DNA of 64,000 nt from Marasmius tenuissimus (Eukaryota > Basidiomycota > Agaricomycetes > Agaricales > Marasmiaceae). The stretch's first letter is position 1. Each line of letters starts with the position of its first letter. The notes beneath the pieces are model-generated. The model worked only from the letters and a program-made list of their open reading frames with translations, ran no database searches and was not told where the DNA came from. Below, piece by piece: positions 34,097 through 46,266 of the stretch. The translations under genes and the position numbers were made by a program. The DNA is taken from contig JAQOTA010000053.1 of assembly GCA_029532415.1 (NCBI GenBank), forward strand, positions 5,890,001 through 5,954,000, read 5' to 3'.

Positions 34097-35828
34097 ATGA
34101 AGCCAGCCTGTGGCGAGCACGATGGCCGTCAAGATCAACATTTCACCCAGTATCAACTGAACGTCGACAACTTCCGCGACCTTCGAGCACTACTACGATC
34201 ATCCTCTACATCTCTCAGAAATCCAGAACGATACTTGACAATAAGCGAGACATGGCCGGCTTCGTCGATCGTTGAGTGGCTACAGCACGTTGGTTCCTAT
34301 TCCCTGAATCATACTGCATGGATCTCATTTCAGTCGGCCTCTCTCTTACAGGAAATCATGTATCCTGCACTCAACGAGCTGTACCGAAAGAGGTGTACCG
34401 CATGCCTCAACGCGATTGTGAAGAGATATCATGTATTTCCGTCTTCATTTTTCTTCAACAACATTGAGCGTGATGGAGATTATCCATCAGGAGGCGGGGG
34501 TTTTGCTGTGGGTATTCTGATTCTTTTCTCCGGGCCGACGCGAACGATATCGAGATCATTCATTCGTTGACAGGATGTGTACAAAGGCATCGCCGACGGC
34601 GATCATAGCCATCCTGTGTGTCTGAAAGTTCTTCGAGTGCATACCCAGAGCGACGAGCATAGGAGAAAAAAGATGGTCGAGGTACGTGGTTTGTCCCATT
34701 CTTTCGAGTACAACTCACTGAAGCTAATGCTTGTACAGGACTTCTGTCAAGAAGCCCTAATATGGACTCACCTCGACCACCCAAACGTTCTTCCCCTGAT
34801 AGGCGTGAACACCAAACTGTTTGGGACCGATTTCTGTCTAGTGTCACCCTGGATGGAGAATGGTGATATCATCACGTTTTTGAAGAGAAAACCTGATCAT
34901 GATAGGATGCGTTCGGTGAGGGAAACCGTTTTTCTCCTTATCTGTTTGCTTATAACGCATTGGACAGATAAAGGAGATAGCAGCGGGCTTGGAGTACCTG
35001 CATTCGCGTTCACCCGTAATCGTGCATGGGGATATCAGAGGTGTAAGTACGACCTCCCGCCTCAGGTAGGGTTGAGACGCGTATACTTACTTACGAGGAT
35101 CGTTGTCAGGCAAACATCCTCGTTGATGAAGGATTCAACTGCTGTTTGGCCGATTTTGGGCTCTCTAGGGAGGCATTAACCGGCACAACGACGTTTGAAT
35201 CGTCTACAGGAGGTATGAAGGGTTCACTGCGGTGGATGGCGCCGGAAGGATTCCTACTCTCTGCCTCCAACAACTTGAGGGAGGATCGCTCCCCCGAGAT
35301 GTCTATGCCTACGCTTGCACCATCATTGAGGTGCGTATACATTTTCCCGCTCAGGATCAGATTCCAAGCTCACCATGGGACATGATACAGATATTGACGG
35401 GAAAACCTCCCTTCCCGGACCTCTTTGATGGTGCAGTTATTGCGAATGTTCTCTTCAACCACGCACGCCCACTGAGGCCAACAGAGTCATGGTGTCCTGA
35501 TTCTATCTGGAAACTCGTTGAGAGGTGCTGGAGTCAGGACAGCCGGAAACGTCCCACGGCTAGATACATCCACAGTTACCTGAGAGGCTGGGTCTCCATG
35601 ATACCGGATATACCGGGAGATGGACCCCTAGACGTCGTTGGTAATCGTGTGAGAGACGCGCAATTGGACACAGGGAGCCCCGTCTGGTGTTACCCTCGAG
35701 CGAGATGGAGAACTACAACTAGACACGAACAAAAACCGTGTTGCACGACAGACGGAACAGAAGCAGATTTGTTTTGTCCCATACTGCGGTCGGTAGATTT
35801 CTTATTCTGCCCTCGGTTCTTTATCTAG
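34097..35828 (+). CDS. TKL-like protein kinase, frame break
   Basis: Exons 34097-34507, 34574-34681, 34739-34915, 34968-35042, 35110-35330 and 35391-35828. About 130 N-terminal residues without a known domain precede the kinase fold: glycine loop GGGGFADVYKG (~132-142), lysine in VCLKVLRV, catalytic loop HGDIRGANILVDEG, ADFGLSR, GSLRWMAPE, DVYAYACTIIE and a C-lobe ending ERCWSQDSRKRPTA. The HGDI(R/K)G loop and CW..D...RPT ending are typical of the expanded Agaricomycete TKL/tyrosine-kinase-like group. Between WMAPE and GGSLPRDVYAYA the frame moves by one base near 35270-35283, with conserved sequence on both sides, so as written the product would stop before the C-lobe. Either assembly indel or early pseudogene. 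Confidence 0.75.
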
Positions 35829-35886
35829 CAATATTGTACACTGTATTTGCATCTGAAAATAGCAACTTCGTCCTTCGTTCCAACCA

Positions 35887-37391
35887 CTAATATCCATCCT
35901 TTCCAGGGACTACCCCATACGCGGGACCATTCTTACCGTACATCTTCCTCAAATCGTCAACAAGCAGCTCCGGAACCTCGTGAGCAGCGAAATGACCGCC
36001 CCTCTCGTGTTTGGAGTGAAAGACGACATTGTATTGGGCGGAGAACCAGCTATAGATAAGCAAAAACGCATGGATATTCAGAGGAATGACGCGACGGAAG
36101 AAGCAAAAGCACTCACGATAAGGGGCCGATCAAGATATCTTTGGGGAAGAATGAGGCGCCAGCCGGGACAGTCACTTTGGGAGACTTTGTCTGAGCTTTG
36201 GCCATAGCTTCCTCCTGACGTGCGATTTCGTAATAAGTTCGAGCGGTGGCTGCGGGACCAGAACGAGAAAACCAATAGATTGAAATCCACGTTAAGACTG
36301 AGCGGAGGTCGGTTAGGTTTTAAGAACACGGTTAGTAAAGAGACTCAACGCAAGTACCTTCATCATCTTCCCAAGGATATGCCTCGGTCCAGGTAACAAG
36401 CTTCTCGTAGATCCAAGCCAACAGCCCTACGGGCGAGTCATTCAAGCTATAACCAATAGTTTGGGGTTGAGTAGAATGTTCGATGAAGTATCCATTCCCC
36501 TTCGTGTTGTACCACTTATTGTACTCGATCGTAGCCTTTTCTTCGTCGGTGTATTGGGAAGGGTCAACTCCTGATGGAGGTGATGCCACGGGCATGTTGG
36601 TATGCCATGCTTTGACATGGTTGTGGCCGTAGAGACCAGCTATGGTGCGGGTAATCTAGGAGCGAGAGGAACGTGTTGTATGGCAGATTAGCGGTGGTTA
36701 CGGCGTAGCAAGCTGAGAGATGCGAGAAACCCACAGGATAGCCCCAGTCACCTCCTTGTGTAACTATGCGCAAGATGAGTAACAGAAAGAGTATGCAGTG
36801 AATGAACGACATACCGTATTCATTATACCCCAAAGCGATCATAAGTTTATGTCCCGTTTCAGCATACTTTGTAAGATCAAATCCTTTCTTCTTTGTTCCC
36901 TCCGAGAATCCATACCCGGGCAAGTTGAGCGCGACGACATCGAAACTTGGTTTGCCTTCTTCAACAGCCGTCAGAAGAGGCAGTATCTTGCGAACTTCAA
37001 TGAAGCTTCCGGGCCCTAGAAATCAAACGAGCTACTCAGACCGTGAGCATTTGAAAACCCCTATCGATCACTTACACCCATGAACGAATAACATCGGAAT
37101 AGCCCCCTTCGCCTCACTCTTCTTGTGAACATAGTGAATGTTCAACATCCCATGTCCATCGATTTCAATGTCCCGCGTGAACTGAGGCATCTCATCGTTC
37201 AACTCTTTTTCGTGCTTCCTCCAATCATATCCATCCTTCCAACGTGCGACCAATCGTTTAATGTCGGAGAGAGGGGCTCCGCAATCCCAGCCCGCGTCAT
37301 CGAGTTCGTCGGGAAGACGCGTCAATTCGAGCTTTTGTTTGAGGAATGCGATTTCTGAGTCTGAGACAGAGATCTTGAACGGAGTGGCCAT
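35887..37391 (-). CDS. Epoxide hydrolase (EHN type), copy B, no signal peptide
   Basis: Six exons on the minus strand: 37391-37076, 37015-36815, 36763-36735, 36655-36358, 36297-36117 and 36049-35887, 395 residues. Intron positions are identical to copy A (4867-6422), including the 29-nt exon 3 carrying the nucleophile. Catalytic elements: HGWPG (His104, Trp106), Asp178 in QGGDWGYP and His361 in GGHFAA. The protein begins [18 protein letters not shown], so it starts just where the mature part of copy A begins and has no signal peptide; a cytosolic enzyme is expected. Hydrolyses epoxides to diols; substrate unknown. A TATAAG element lies about 50 nt upstream. The last exon is followed by the kinase gene tail-to-tail with only about 60 nt between stops. 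Confidence 0.9.
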
Positions 37392-37912
37392 GGTAGAACT
37401 GGAGAGTAATGAAGGAGTGTGAAATATATCGCAGGTCTACTTATACTGGTTATAGATCGGCCCCGCCAAAGGGCAGCTGACGCGATGACTCAGAATATAA
37501 ATGACGATAGATTCGAGTCCTGATGCACATCACGGATTTTACCTCGCAGTTGGTGCAACACCCCCATTAGCGTTGCTTACCATGCGGACTGAACGTGTTT
37601 CGAGCAGACGTAGCTGTGATGCCCAAAGTTCTGACAGAAGTGTGGAATAGACAGGCTTTGGACTCGTAAAATACCGTCAATACTATCTTTACGGTGGAAT
37701 GGATTATACTGGACCAGACAATTCAACAGAGGTGGTGAATTGTCTAGCAACTCCTGCGCTTCATCATATGCCGACTCTGAAGAGAGCGAGAACGCAGCCG
37801 GTGGGAGTTGCCCAAGGAAAATAAACCTAATGATACGGTCAATCGAATATTAGAGACGGAATTTGAGGCCAATCCCACCACTTACAAGGTAATAATGGCT
37901 CGTTGGCCACCA

Positions 37913-38471
37913 CTAGTCGGAGTCATAATCGTAATCGTCGTCGTCGTAGTCATCATAATCGTCGAAATCATCCGAGACGGGATCTGAGGAGTATCCAGCA
38001 CCTGCGCCATCATCAGAGTCGTAGCGCGTATCGTCTTCGGATGGTGGTCCTTCATCGTACTCGTCTGACTCAGGCGGGTCGTCTTGAGAGCTGGCATATT
38101 CTACTTCGTCAGATTCATCAGGGTAGCGTGCTTCCTCGTGTTGGCTAGGCTGCTCGTCCGAATCGTAGCCAGCATTACGATACTGTTCATCTAGTGTATC
38201 AACGCCACGGGAGCCCTGATCTGAGTCGTAATTGACGTCGTATTGCTGCTCCTGCCTTTCCATTTCCCTGTCAGCCTCGCAATATTGGTCGAGGATATCG
38301 TTGCCTTCATCTATATCGTCGGGCGCTGAAAAAAAAATAAACAAAGAACTTTTGGCAACTCTTCCTTTGAATGACTGGGTGACACTTACTCATTTTTAGC
38401 CCGTGAGAATGCTGAAAATTGGGTCGGCTACCCCATCCTGATTTGGCTGTTTGATTTCGATCCTGAGCCAT
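37913..38471 (-). CDS. Small acidic Asp/Tyr/Ser-rich protein
   Basis: Two exons, 38471-38390 and 38325-37913, in phase, giving 164 residues. It starts MAQDRNQTAKSGWGSRPNF, then becomes strongly acidic, with repeated YDSD units (NYDSDQGS, GYDSDEQ, RYDSDDGAG) and an end of DDYDDYDDDDYDYDSD. No signal peptide, membrane segment or known domain. Probably intrinsically disordered; a chaperone-like or nuclear role would be a guess. The regular intron (GTAAGT...TTTTTCAG) and preserved frame are the case for a real gene. Confidence 0.55.
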
Positions 38472-38962
38472 CGTATGTGGCACTTGGTATGGTGGTGGTG
38501 GTGGTAGGTGAAACAGAAACGCGTAAGTCAAAAGCCATGAACGTGAGTCGGAGCGAACTCTGACGTAGTAGACACGTGAAACGCACGAGAGCAAGCTCAC
38601 GTCCAGTCACAGCTTGGGTCACAGTTCTTGTGACTATCCGCTCCTCCGCTCATCTTTTCCTCGACAGACAAAACACCGACTTCACCGTTCGCCGATGCTA
38701 AGGTTCTACGCTCTCGGAAAGCACCCGACAGCTTGAATCGATGAAGGTGATACCCGATTACTCATGTCATTAGAGCCTATTCACATCGAGAATGAACAGG
38801 AACAAGATTGCGGTTGTCTTCCGAACTCAGCGACTCGGGAAAACCGTGAACCTGCTTAAGCTTGTCATCAAGCAGTCACCTGGCGCTGTGGAAAGAGGGA
38901 GATCGTATCGCTTAAAAGGCGTAGCTCCTCTCGGGATACGATGAATATCAATCATCTGCATC

Positions 38963-40567
38963 ATGGCTACCAGAAAACTCCTCCTCAAGAACGGAACCGT
39001 TCTCATCCATGGCGACAACGACAAGGTCATCCCAACCAAAGCTGACATTCTGGTTGAGGGTAACCTGATCACTCGCGTCGAATGTGGAATCTCCCCGCCC
39101 ACGGGCGCCGAAGTCATTGATTGCACCAACAAGATTATAGGCCCGGGTTTCGTGGATGGACACCAACATGTCTGGCGCACGCTGAACAACGGTAAACACG
39201 GTGATCAGTCGCTTCTAGAGTACATTGCTCCCGGTATGTGCGCCCACATATCCAAGCCAACAAATCTCATCCACCATGAAAGGTACCATAACTTCCAGTG
39301 CCCACACGAGAGAAGATCTGTTTTGGGGTCAGTTAGGAGGGTGTCTCGCCCTAGTCAACGCAGGAACAACCACCGTCGTAGACCATGCTCATCTGAATGT
39401 CTTTTCCGGCGCTTGTGGGTATTCATAGAGCTTTGCACATTCGGTTGTACTTACCCAAACTCCTTTGCAGCCGACACCGCTATATCTGCCACCGTATCGT
39501 CCGGAATACGATCCATCTTCTGCTATACACCTACCGCAATCGTTGAGTCGTGGAACCCTCTCAAGATTCACCCGAATCTCCTCGAGCCTTGGGTACTCTC
39601 AGACCTACATTCTTTAGCTCAGAAAGCACCCTTCGGCCCCAATGGACGAGTTCAACTCGGTCTCGGTTTCGACGCATGGGCCCTTCCCCAGGACACTGCA
39701 GCACTTCTCTTCGACGTCGCCCGAAAAGGCGGTATAAAGTTACTCAGCACTCACCTGGCCGAGGGACCCATATTTCCCTCGTCCAACCTCCCCGAGACGA
39801 TCCAACGCTGGGATCTCATCGGTACCAACGAACCCAACAAGTTTCGTTTCCTGCTCGCCCACGGTACCGGCATTTCACAGGACCAAGCCGAATTTTTCGT
39901 GAAGAACGATATGTACGTGGTTTCGGCGCCTACCACCGAGCTCCAGTTGGGCCACGGCCGACCAGTTTGCTACGATGATAACATCCGAGCAAAGTCGTGC
40001 TTGGGAGGTGACATGAGCTCAAATGGCGCGATTAGCATACCTTTGGAGATGCGAGTTGGGTTGCTCGCTGAGCGAGGGATGCGGAATCAGAAGATTATCG
40101 ACGATGGTGGAGGAATTCGGTCGGTGCACCGAACTGTCGAGCAGGCGTATAATCTGGGGACTATTCAGGGAGCTAGGGCTGTTGGAATGGAGGACAAGAT
40201 TGGAAGTATCGAGGTAGGGAAATTGGCGGATCTGGTGGTGTTCGATGGGGGTAGCCCTGCTATGGTCTGTGCTGCTCAGAACGACCCAGTTACCGCTGTT
40301 GTATTGTTCTCCACGCCAGGGGATATCGAGCTGGTGATTATCGACGGGGTCGTAAGGAAGTCAGAGGGAAAGTTGTGCTCTGTTCGGGTGGAGACTGGAG
40401 AGATAGATATTGCTGGAAAGGAGACTCTAGAGTGGGCGGATATCAGGCACAGCCTTTTAGAGAAACGAGTGCATTACTGGGATAGGCTCCAAGGGGCGGA
40501 CTTCGAAGCAACAACGAAGGTAGTAGCAAAAGCGTGGGGCATCGACGAAAGGAAGATGGTTGACTAA
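38963..40567 (+). CDS. Amidohydrolase (TRZ/ATZ-type metal-dependent deaminase)
   Basis: Exons 38963-39233, 39283-39414 and 39471-40567, 499 residues. The two introns happen to contain no in-frame stop, so the locus also reads as one uninterrupted frame; removing them restores conserved sequence (EYIAPGTITSSAHTREDLFWGQLGGCLAL). Metal-site motifs of the superfamily: HQH in GPGFVDGHQHVW (~65-76), His in STHLAEGP, His in LLAHGTG and the Asp in LGGDMSSNGA. The C-terminus has the usual GSIEVGKLADLVVFD and a beta-sandwich with the N-terminal ~55 residues. Related enzymes deaminate or dechlorinate rings such as 8-oxoguanine, methylthioadenosine or triazines; substrate not assignable. The second intron donor (GTGGGT at 39415) is a choice among close alternatives. 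Confidence 0.85.
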   Translation: MATRKLLLKNGTVLIHGDNDKVIPTKADILVEGNLITRVECGISPPTGAEVIDCTNKIIGPGFVDGHQHVWRTLNNGKHGDQSLLEYIAPGMCAHISKPTNLIHHERYHNFQCPHERRSVLGSVRRVSRPSQRRNNHRRRPCSSECLFRRLWVFIELCTFGCTYPNSFAADTAISATVSSGIRSIFCYTPTAIVESWNPLKIHPNLLEPWVLSDLHSLAQKAPFGPNGRVQLGLGFDAWALPQDTAALLFDVARKGGIKLLSTHLAEGPIFPSSNLPETIQRWDLIGTNEPNKFRFLLAHGTGISQDQAEFFVKNDMYVVSAPTTELQLGHGRPVCYDDNIRAKSCLGGDMSSNGAISIPLEMRVGLLAERGMRNQKIIDDGGGIRSVHRTVEQAYNLGTIQGARAVGMEDKIGSIEVGKLADLVVFDGGSPAMVCAAQNDPVTAVVLFSTPGDIELVIIDGVVRKSEGKLCSVRVETGEIDIAGKETLEWADIRHSLLEKRVHYWDRLQGADFEATTKVVAKAWGIDERKMVD

Positions 40568-40796
40568 ACAATACCCCGCTTTAGGCGAATCGGGTGACAA
40601 TGCACATCTATCAGCAATCCACAGTGTAAGTTTACTAAACAATCATAGTTGACGATTAGTTGACAACCCAGTACTGTATATTACCGAACGAGAGTATGAA
40701 ACCCAAAACCCAGAAAAAAGAAATTAGTGAGCGTTGTAAGTGTTCGTCTAAAGAGTGTGCTCCAAGTTCCGCTGCGAGGATAGGCTCATGGGTCGA

Positions 40797-40862
40797 TTAC
40801 TTAGGGATTTGGAAAGAGATGACGTCGACGGGGATAACTTGGTACCCGGCGGCGATGTTGAC
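40797..40862 (-). pseudogene. Relic of an EthD gene 3' end
   Basis: The minus strand encodes VNIAAGYQVIPVDVISFQIPK followed by TAA, matching the last residues of EthD A and B (VNTAAGFQVIPVDVVSFEIPK) in frame. Upstream of 40862 the match ends abruptly; no other exon is present. A truncated third copy. Confidence 0.75.
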
Positions 40863-41684
40863 AGATGATAGATCTACTTAGTGTACCACTCATTTAGTAC
40901 TTATAAATCTAATTTGCGTCTGGTATTCTGATACGCATAGATCACTGAGGGACGCATTGTATACAGCTCATCTGAGGAGACAGACAAATTGTTACTCGAA
41001 ATTGTCCATTTTCAGTGCTGGTAGGACAAGTTGTGGGCATTGAAGTTGTGGGTGCAATTTCGCTGGATTATTGGGCCGCCCAGTAACCGGTACCACGTGA
41101 GCCCACGTGGTAATATCACGCCGTCATCACGCCGTCACCACCGGCCTCATGTGTCACACTCAAAGCCTCTTTTGACCGCAACCACCATGTCCTTCTCTCT
41201 CAATCTCTCTTCAGTCAGCAAAGCTGGGTCATGATATCACCGTCAAATGTCTAGTTCATGAATTATCGGTGAGCTTTTGCGTTCTGTTTGCTTCGAGAGG
41301 ACAGGGTCGCTGATGAATCGAGAATAGCATTTTCTCCCATGTACCTATTGTACTCGAATCAATCAGAATCAATGAAGTTCTTTTCTCACATAAGCCTCAC
41401 GAAACTCATGATTCATCGATTTCTCTACGCGTGCGACTGCCGTCAATCCTCGTTGGAATGCTCACTTCGCCCGCACTCTAATCGCGATTCTGAGTGGTAC
41501 TACAAAGAATGATGTATTTGCACGGTACTCAATAAGGTCGGCAGCTCATGAACTTGTTCCGTTTTTGAGGTGACTGTGTCTGATTATTTGAACGTAGAAC
41601 CGCGAAGAAGCCTTCCTCATGGCGTCGTTGCACCTGACTTGAGCACACACACGGTCGTGTGTTTCAGAAGAATGACGAGCCAAG
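40863..41684. other. Gene-free interval upstream of GH35
   Basis: Short frames without domains. Presumed promoter of the beta-galactosidase gene lies at the right end. Confidence 0.4.
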
Positions 41685-41726
41685 CCCTCAGCCCTCAGCC
41701 CTCAGCCCTCAGCCCTCAGCCCTCAG
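41685..41726 (+). repeat. CCCTCAG minisatellite, six units
   Basis: Six perfect tandem copies of the heptamer CCCTCAG lie about 40-80 nt upstream of the GH35 start codon, inside the likely core promoter or 5' leader. Confidence 0.9.
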
Positions 41727-41765
41727 GCTCTATTTTCTTTCATTCTTCCATCTTTCTCCACAGCA

Positions 41766-44700
41766 ATGTTGCTCAGAATGCGCTTGCTAGTAGGGTTCTT
41801 CCAACTAGTGCTCTTCACTCGTCTCGCCTTCTCGTCCCAATCGTTTCGTGTCAATACACCAACTATCACCCGCCGCTCGACCTGCGACTCGAACGGTCTC
41901 TGCAACTCCGGAACCACCGATGTGCAATGGGATAACCTCTCCTTCGTCGTGAAAGGTCGTCGAACCGTTGTCTACTCGGGCGAATTTCATTTCTGGCGGC
42001 TCCCGGTACCCGATCTATGGCGAGACATCCTCCAAAAGTTCAAGGCAGCAGGGCTGAACACCGTCTCCACGTACGTTCATTGGGGTGCGACGAATCCGAG
42101 TGAGGGGAAGGTCGAGTGGGATGGTTATAGGGATTTTGAGTTGTTCATGCAGATCGCACAGGAGGTTGGGTTATGGGTAATTGCGCGGCCCGGGTGAGTA
42201 CATACTTCATCGTATGTCTCGTTTATTCTGGTCTGATGGTCCTTGTGATTCCCTTTCAGCCCATACATCAATGGAGAGAGCTCAGCTGGAGGAATACCTG
42301 GCCGCGTCACCAACATTGCTGGTTTTTTACGGTCCAATGATTCAGACTATCATGAAAGCTATCAGCAGTATTACCGCGAATCCGTCAACATTGTCAAACG
42401 CTACCAGATCAACGAAGGCGGGCCCGTGATTCTTTTCCAAGTCGAGAACGAGTAGGTTCCTGTTACTCTACCTCAATTTCGGTTCCAGTTCAATTGAATA
42501 CTTTTCCAGGTATACCAACAACACCGAATTCGCGACACCAAACCCGGTGACGAAGAACGAGTACATGCAAGCGTTGGAAGACATCCTACACGAACTAGGC
42601 ATTGTCGTGCCTCTCAGTAAGTCTCCAATTTCGCATTTGTCACCGGTCATTGGCGTCATTCTCATCTTCTTTTTTTCGAACCCCAGTCAGCAACGATAGC
42701 TACATGGGCCGCAACTTTGCTCCGGGAGTTGGATTGAGCATTGGGCAGGTAGATGTGTATGCTATGGACTCGTATCGTACGCCTGTTTCCCCCCTTTACT
42801 CTATACCACGTCCAAGCAATTGTCCACACCCCTTTCAGCGCAAGGTAGCTGTGCCACGCCATTCACCTGGTCCGGCTTCCCGGTTGGGTGAGGCACTCGT
42901 TTGATTGTGGATGCCTCCAGGCTGATTCTCATTAGATATTGGGACTATCATCAATCAGTCAACCCAACTCAACCATGGTTGATGCCCGAGTTTCGTGGGT
43001 GCCCGTTGCCCATTTCCTCAACAAAGTCAGGTTTTCTAATGGATCAGCTTTGCGTACAGAGGGCGGCAGCTTCCTCGGCTGGGGCCCTGGCTCTCCGGTG
43101 CGCCAAGTTCCGTATGTCCTGCTATCGCGAATCTCAATGACCTTCTACAATAGACATACGAAGACTGCAATGTCCTGACCGGTGTTGACTTTGAGCAGAT
43201 ATATTACCTCAATCAGTTTGCTACGGGTGTTAAGGGACAAAATATCTATGTACGTTCGCCCATGCTTTCTGGAACGAAATTTTCTGACGTTGATCATAAC
43301 TCTCAGATGGCGTACGGAGGAACATCTTGGGGCTTTTTTGCCTTTCCTGGTGTCTACACGAGTTGTACGTCTCTTCGCCTCTCCGTTGGTATTTCCGGTC
43401 GTAACGTCTTCTGTCTACAGACGACTATGGTGCCAGCATCGCTGAAAACCGGACACTCACCCGCAAATTCTTCGAACTCAAGCTCCTCTCTACCTTTGTT
43501 CGCTCTGTCGAAGACGACCTTGCACGGGCCACAAACATTAGTCAAATCTCGGATGTCACGAGCCCTCCGAAAGGTTATACAGTACCAGAGAACCCGGGAA
43601 TTTTTGTGACGGAGTTGAGGAATCTTGAAGGCGAGGGCGAGGATGAGCATCAGCCCGGGTTTTATGTGGTCAGACAGACGCAAACGAGTTCGTTGTACGT
43701 TCCTTCACTTCTTGTCGTTGAAGCTTTCATCTTATCTCTTTTCTGTTACCCTAACGTATAGCGCGAAAGTGTCCACGAAATTGAACATCTCTACTTCGCT
43801 CGGCCCCTTCGTCGTCCCTCAAACCGCAGATATGAACATAGTGCTTGACGGTCGTCAATCTCGTGCCATTGTCACTGATCACGCTTTTGGCTCTTCGAAC
43901 ATCCTCTACAGTACCGCCAGCCTCTTCTACACGTCCGTCATCGGTAAACGAGATGTGGTGGTGCTGCAAGGACCCGCCGGTCAGTCATTCGAAGTCGCTC
44001 TGCGTCTCAAAAACGGGACCTCTGGGTTGGAGTTCCAAGGAGACTTCTCCGTTGATGTCAAGGTCGAAGGGGAAAAAGTACCCAGCGGGCATACACTATT
44101 GACGTTCTCTCCGGGAGTCGGGCAGAAGGCCATCTCGATATCGGACGATTCGATCGTGATCCTGGGTGATGCGGCTGCATTGGATGTGTTTCATGCGCCT
44201 GTTCTCCCTGGTCTAGGGCTTGGACCTGCTGGGTCTACTCACTTCGGAGTTGGGAGTAATGAGACGGTGTTGGTCACTGGGCCGCTTCTTGTGAGGAACG
44301 TGACTGTGGACGAGGGGCGGGAGGAGATTCGATTGGCTGGGGACACGAACGCTACCTCAACGATAACGGTATACACTGAAGAGTCCGTGGCCTCTATCTC
44401 ATGGAACGGAAAGGTGGTAGATACGACTGTTGTCGCTCCTGGTATACTTACTTTCGAGGTTGCCCCTCCGTCCTTCGCATCGATTGAGGAGATCAGAGCG
44501 AAGCTTCCGGAGCTGAAGAATTGGAAGTGGGCGGACGGGTTACCGGAGATTGGGGATGGGTATGACGATTCGAAATGGGTGATGGCGGATAAGGAGAATA
44601 CGACTAATCCCTTCAAGAACTACTATGGAAAGGTAAGCTGGCAATCATCCCGGGTTGCTATGAGGCTCGCTCACCCGTGGATCTTCTAGTACTACCTGTA

Positions 44701-46007
44701 TGCTTGCGAATACGGTTTGTGAGTGGCGCCTACTTCTCCCTCCTTCATGTTCAGTTGGCGCTAATCTTAGACTCGCTTTTAGCTGTGAAGGTCCGGTACT
44801 CTGGAGAGGCCATTTCGAAGGCGAGGGTGTGGAGACTGGCGTCAACCTTAGCATTACCGGTGGTAGAGGTGCGCACTGACTCCAATCCACTACCAGAGAA
44901 GCGATTAACGGCGTCGTGTAGCCTTCGCCGGGAGTGTATGGCTTAACGATATTTTCCTCGGAAGCACAAAAGGAGCTTCCAACAATAACAATGCTACTGT
45001 TGGTCGCCCTTCACCTCTTTACTTGTCTTTCAGTTCCGACTTACGCGATCCACTTCCCTCAGACCATCATCGAAACTACGAACCAAACGTATGAGTTCCC
45101 CGAAGGCGCTGTCAACAGAGATCAAGACAACGTCATAACAGTCCTCCACGACAACATGGGGATGGAAGAGGCCAGAGCAAACCGTAAGCTTTCAGAACTT
45201 TCTCCTCTATCGTCCTGACGACGTTGTCCAGAGTTTTCGGAATGGATCAAAACGCCTCGAGGGATACAAGGATATTTCCTTATCAGTCCTGATGGACAGA
45301 ACCAGCCGATCTGGAAAGTTCAAGGAAAATTCGGGGGTTACTCTGAGTATATCTCTTGTCTCTGCTTTCTCCATCCTTCAAACGTCTTACGCGGTGTCAC
45401 TGTAGATTCCCGGATCGCACCAGAGGCATCATGAACGAAGGTGGAACCTTTGGCGAGCGTGCCGGATGGCATCTCCCTGGGTTTAATGATTCGACTTGGG
45501 CTTCTACCAACTCGTTGGCCGTGGAGGAAGCGGGCATTCGAATGTTCCGGACTACGTTCGAGTTGGACCTGCCCTCCTCGGAGGCCGATGTGGCGATATC
45601 GTTCAACTTTCCGCCTGCGCCTATTGAGGATGGGAATGGTTACAGGGCGTGGTTGTATGTGAACGGATGGAACATGGGGAGGTATGTCGCCGATATGGGG
45701 GTACGTGCTCGCTTCTATAATATATGCAAGACCTTGACCGATTTCTCATAGCCGCAAAGTAAATTCCCGGTTCCAGAGGGGATCTTGGATTACGGGGGTA
45801 CGAAGTATGTCTTGTTTTTCTTTGCTCTTAACCACTACTTGTGCTGATATTGCGGGTATCAGCGCGGTAGCTATCATCTTATGGGCAACCGCGGCATCTG
45901 GAGCACAGATCGACTCTCTGACACTAAACGTGGACCGTGTCTCGTATGGCGGTTTGGGGGCTATCGCGAAGAATAATCCAAAATGGGAACCAAGGGACTC
46001 TTTTTGA
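41766..46007 (+). CDS. Secreted beta-galactosidase, GH35
   Basis: Long gene with more than ten introns. The N-terminus MLLRMRLLVGFFQLVLFTRLAFSSQS is a signal peptide. GH35 hallmarks follow: YSGEFHFWRLPVPDLWRDIL, AGLNTVSTYVHWG, the acid/base Glu in VILFQVENEY (split by an intron near 42455), DVYAMDSYPQG, and the nucleophile Glu in PWLMPEFQGGSFLGWG, also split by an intron (about 42990-43070). MAYGGTSWGFFAF and the later beta-sandwich domains are present, and the protein ends GLGAIAKNNPKWEPRDSF. Large fungal GH35 enzymes release galactose from pectic side chains, xyloglucan or lactose outside the cell; size, about 1,000 residues, is typical. I found no frame break. An in-frame ATG at 41778 is an alternative start. 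Convergent with the F-box gene. Confidence 0.9.
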
Positions 46008-46266
46008 GTAGAATAGCTGCGTTTTTGGATGTAAAAATATAGGTGCTAAGAGGCTTCGTGGCTCATGCAAGCACGCGTTTCTATCCAAAGAGTCGAAAAG
46101 TGTTTAGAGCATGTGCGTAGTGCGCTCAAACTACCAACCATCACCACCTCTACAGAGGTCTTGTCGTAGCACGGTGATCCGAACCTAATCCGATTCCTCT
46201 GAGAAGCTATACATAGAGTTCATTTTCTCGCAATGAATAGTACTGGCGCAAAGGCGTTCTAGCTAC

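Noticed and set aside
38963..40567. Amidohydrolase as an intronless gene
   Set aside because: Reading straight through inserts two stretches without family similarity exactly between good splice sites; removing them restores conserved sequence.
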